Assembly: GCA_963801855.1 (NCBI GenBank)
Contig: CAWDGK010000002.1
Location: 434,001-498,000 of the forward strand
Source of the DNA: JACDAN01 sp963801855
GTDB lineage: Bacteria > Actinomycetota > Thermoleophilia > Gaiellales > Gaiellaceae
Direction: 5' to 3'
DNA: 64,000 nt
Both the position numbers and the translations under genes were made by a program. Positions 63,186 through 64,000 of the stretch are shown here, one piece after another; the stretch's first letter is position 1, and each line of letters begins with the position of its first letter. The notes under the pieces are model-generated. The model did not search any database. It worked only from the letters and a program-made list of their open reading frames with translations, and was not told the DNA's origin.

Positions 63186-63716
63186 TCAATCCCCTTTGGG
63201 TGGGTGGGGGTTAGGGATGGGTCCGACCGAGCGCGAACTCGAGACGGCGAGCTCGAGCCGGTACCTGAGCTCGGGCGGGTGGGGTGGATGCTCCGCTTGT
63301 TGTTGCTCGCCGTCGGGGCGCCAGCCTCGGCGTTCGTAGAACGCGCGCGCTCGGTCGTTCGCCTCGAGCACCCAGAGGAGCGCCTCCGCATTCGAGTCGC
63401 GCAGGAGCTCGATCGCCTCGTCGTGGAGCCTGGCGCCGGTCCCGCGGCCCCATTCGACTGGATCGACGAAGAGGTTCCGCAGCCATCCGGGCGAGATGCC
63501 GGCGAACCCAACGACCGTTCCGTCCCGCTCGGCGACGAGGAAGACCCGATCGGGCCTCCCGAGCGCCTCGTTCCAGTGGGCCTGCATCTCCTGAGCTGGA
63601 AACCGGTAGCGATCGGGCGGGAAGATCTCGACGTACGCGGTCAGCACGCTCGCCCGATGCACCTGGAAGAGCGACTGCCCATCTTCGGCGCCGGCGCGGC
63701 GAATGGAGAGGCCCAT
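63186..63716 (-). CDS. GNAT-family N-acetyltransferase
   Basis: 176 residues from ATG 63716 (MGLSIRRAGAEDGQSLFQVH). Acetyl-CoA-dependent transferase fold: VFLVAERDGTVVGFAGISPG, WLRNLFVDPVEWGRGTGARL (motif A, acetyl-CoA pyrophosphate loop RGTGARL), HDEAIELLRDSNAEALLWVL and EANDRARAFYERRGWRPDGE (motif B). The upstream in-frame extension to 63854 lies in the divergent gene and was rejected. Substrate unknown. Confidence 0.9.
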   Translation of the reverse strand: MGLSIRRAGAEDGQSLFQVHRASVLTAYVEIFPPDRYRFPAQEMQAHWNEALGRPDRVFLVAERDGTVVGFAGISPGWLRNLFVDPVEWGRGTGARLHDEAIELLRDSNAEALLWVLEANDRARAFYERRGWRPDGEQQQAEHPPHPPELRYRLELAVSSSRSVGPIPNPHPPKGD

Positions 63717-63741
63717 CGCAAAATTCTCCCGGACGCATACG

Positions 63742-64000
63742 ATTGCCGCCCCGGAACTGCCCGTTCCGGCGTTCGTCGTGGACCAACCGGTGCTACACGT
63801 CGTCGCGCAGGAGCTCGCCGCAAGCGAGCGCCTGAACGCGTTCGCGGAAGACATCGAAGCGACTCATCAAGGCCTCGCCATCGAGGTCTCGGACCGGAAA
63901 GGCCCGCGCGCCCGGGTCTCCGAGCCTGCGCTGCCGCTGCTCCTCGCTGCGCTCCACATCCGTCTTGCCCGTGGCCTCGTCGTGGTCTTGCCCGAGGACG
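63742..64000 (+). CDS. mfd: Probable N-terminus of transcription-repair coupling factor Mfd (partial)
   Basis: Open to the window end. Reads IAAPELPVPAFVVDQPVLHV, VAQELAASERLNAFAEDIEA, VSEPALPLLLAALHIRLARG and LVVVLPED. The last part (a pass into 'LLLAAL...RGLVVVLPED') resembles the first conserved strand of Mfd, which couples stalled RNA polymerase to UvrA-dependent repair, and pth-mfd proximity supports this. No ATG, GTG or TTG lies at a sensible place: the frame would start at ATT 63742 or GTG 63778, so an upstream indel is possible. Too little is visible for firm assignment. Confidence 0.45.
   Translation, partial: MAAPELPVPAFVVDQPVLHVVAQELAASERLNAFAEDIEATHQGLAIEVSDRKGPRARVSEPALPLLLAALHIRLARGLVVVLPED

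Overview
High-GC chromosomal DNA from an actinobacterium, most plausibly a deep-branching Thermoleophilia-type lineage (Gaiellales or Solirubrobacterales; inferred from gene content, not from a marker search). Pointers are an actinobacterial-type dnaK-grpE-dnaJ-hspR chaperone operon, a phosphatidylinositol-type lipid locus, an LCP cell-wall ligase, abundant GTG starts, and many genes joined by 1-4 nt stop/start overlaps. The window is gene-dense; no untranslated gap exceeds about 190 bases. No rRNA, CRISPR array, prophage, integrase or transposase was seen, and there is one tRNA, Gln(TTG).

Layout. 1-10.4 kb: carbamate kinase and cyclic-2,3-diphosphoglycerate-synthetase-like protein, ferritin, a HEAGH metallopeptidase, YjbQ, an ABC exporter pair, an RlmD/TrmA-type methyltransferase, a membrane protein, a UDG-fold protein and a GT4-PHP fusion. 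10.4-18.2 kb: two large secreted proteases (subtilase and M36), each ending in a poly-aspartate tail and each followed by a strong hairpin terminator. 18.2-22.2 kb: a ribbon-helix-helix/inositol-phosphate synthase fusion, a CDP-alcohol phosphatidyltransferase, a PAP2/AUR1-type protein and MoaA. 22.2-26.0 kb: three small low-complexity or acidic proteins and an RTX-like calcium-repeat protein with polyproline and lysine-rich tail. 26.0-36.5 kb: EamA transporter, GrpB, M29 aminopeptidase, an NTR/propeller-like protein, then dnaK-grpE-dnaJ-hspR-clpB. 36.5-45.2 kb: cupin, two tandem membrane-anchored Hcp-like proteins, a signal-peptide/Asp12/polyproline/carbohydrate-binding protein, small proteins, and a 1,400-residue secreted protein with CHB_HEX and ZU5-like domains. 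45.2-64 kb: pseudouridine catabolism, LCP ligase, ROK kinase, then a housekeeping block (rsmI, degenerate LytM, metG, tatD, rsmA, ispE, tRNA-Gln, glmU, prs, GT39-like, rplY, pth, ABC exporter, GNAT, probable mfd start).

How it fits together. The minus-strand lipid genes at 18.2-21.1 kb plausibly make inositol phosphate and move it onto a lipid. The extracellular genes share an unusual design: a folded domain joined to homopolymeric Asp, Pro or Lys tracts, which looks like a common surface-attachment or metal-binding strategy. metG-tatD-rsmA-ispE form one translationally coupled run.

Sequence quality. Many undoubted genes are split by single-base indels. Almost all the ones I resolved by hand are one-base insertions, plus a few deletions inside G or C runs. 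This looks like uncorrected long-read error rather than pseudogenisation, so broken genes are annotated here over their full span with the break positions given.
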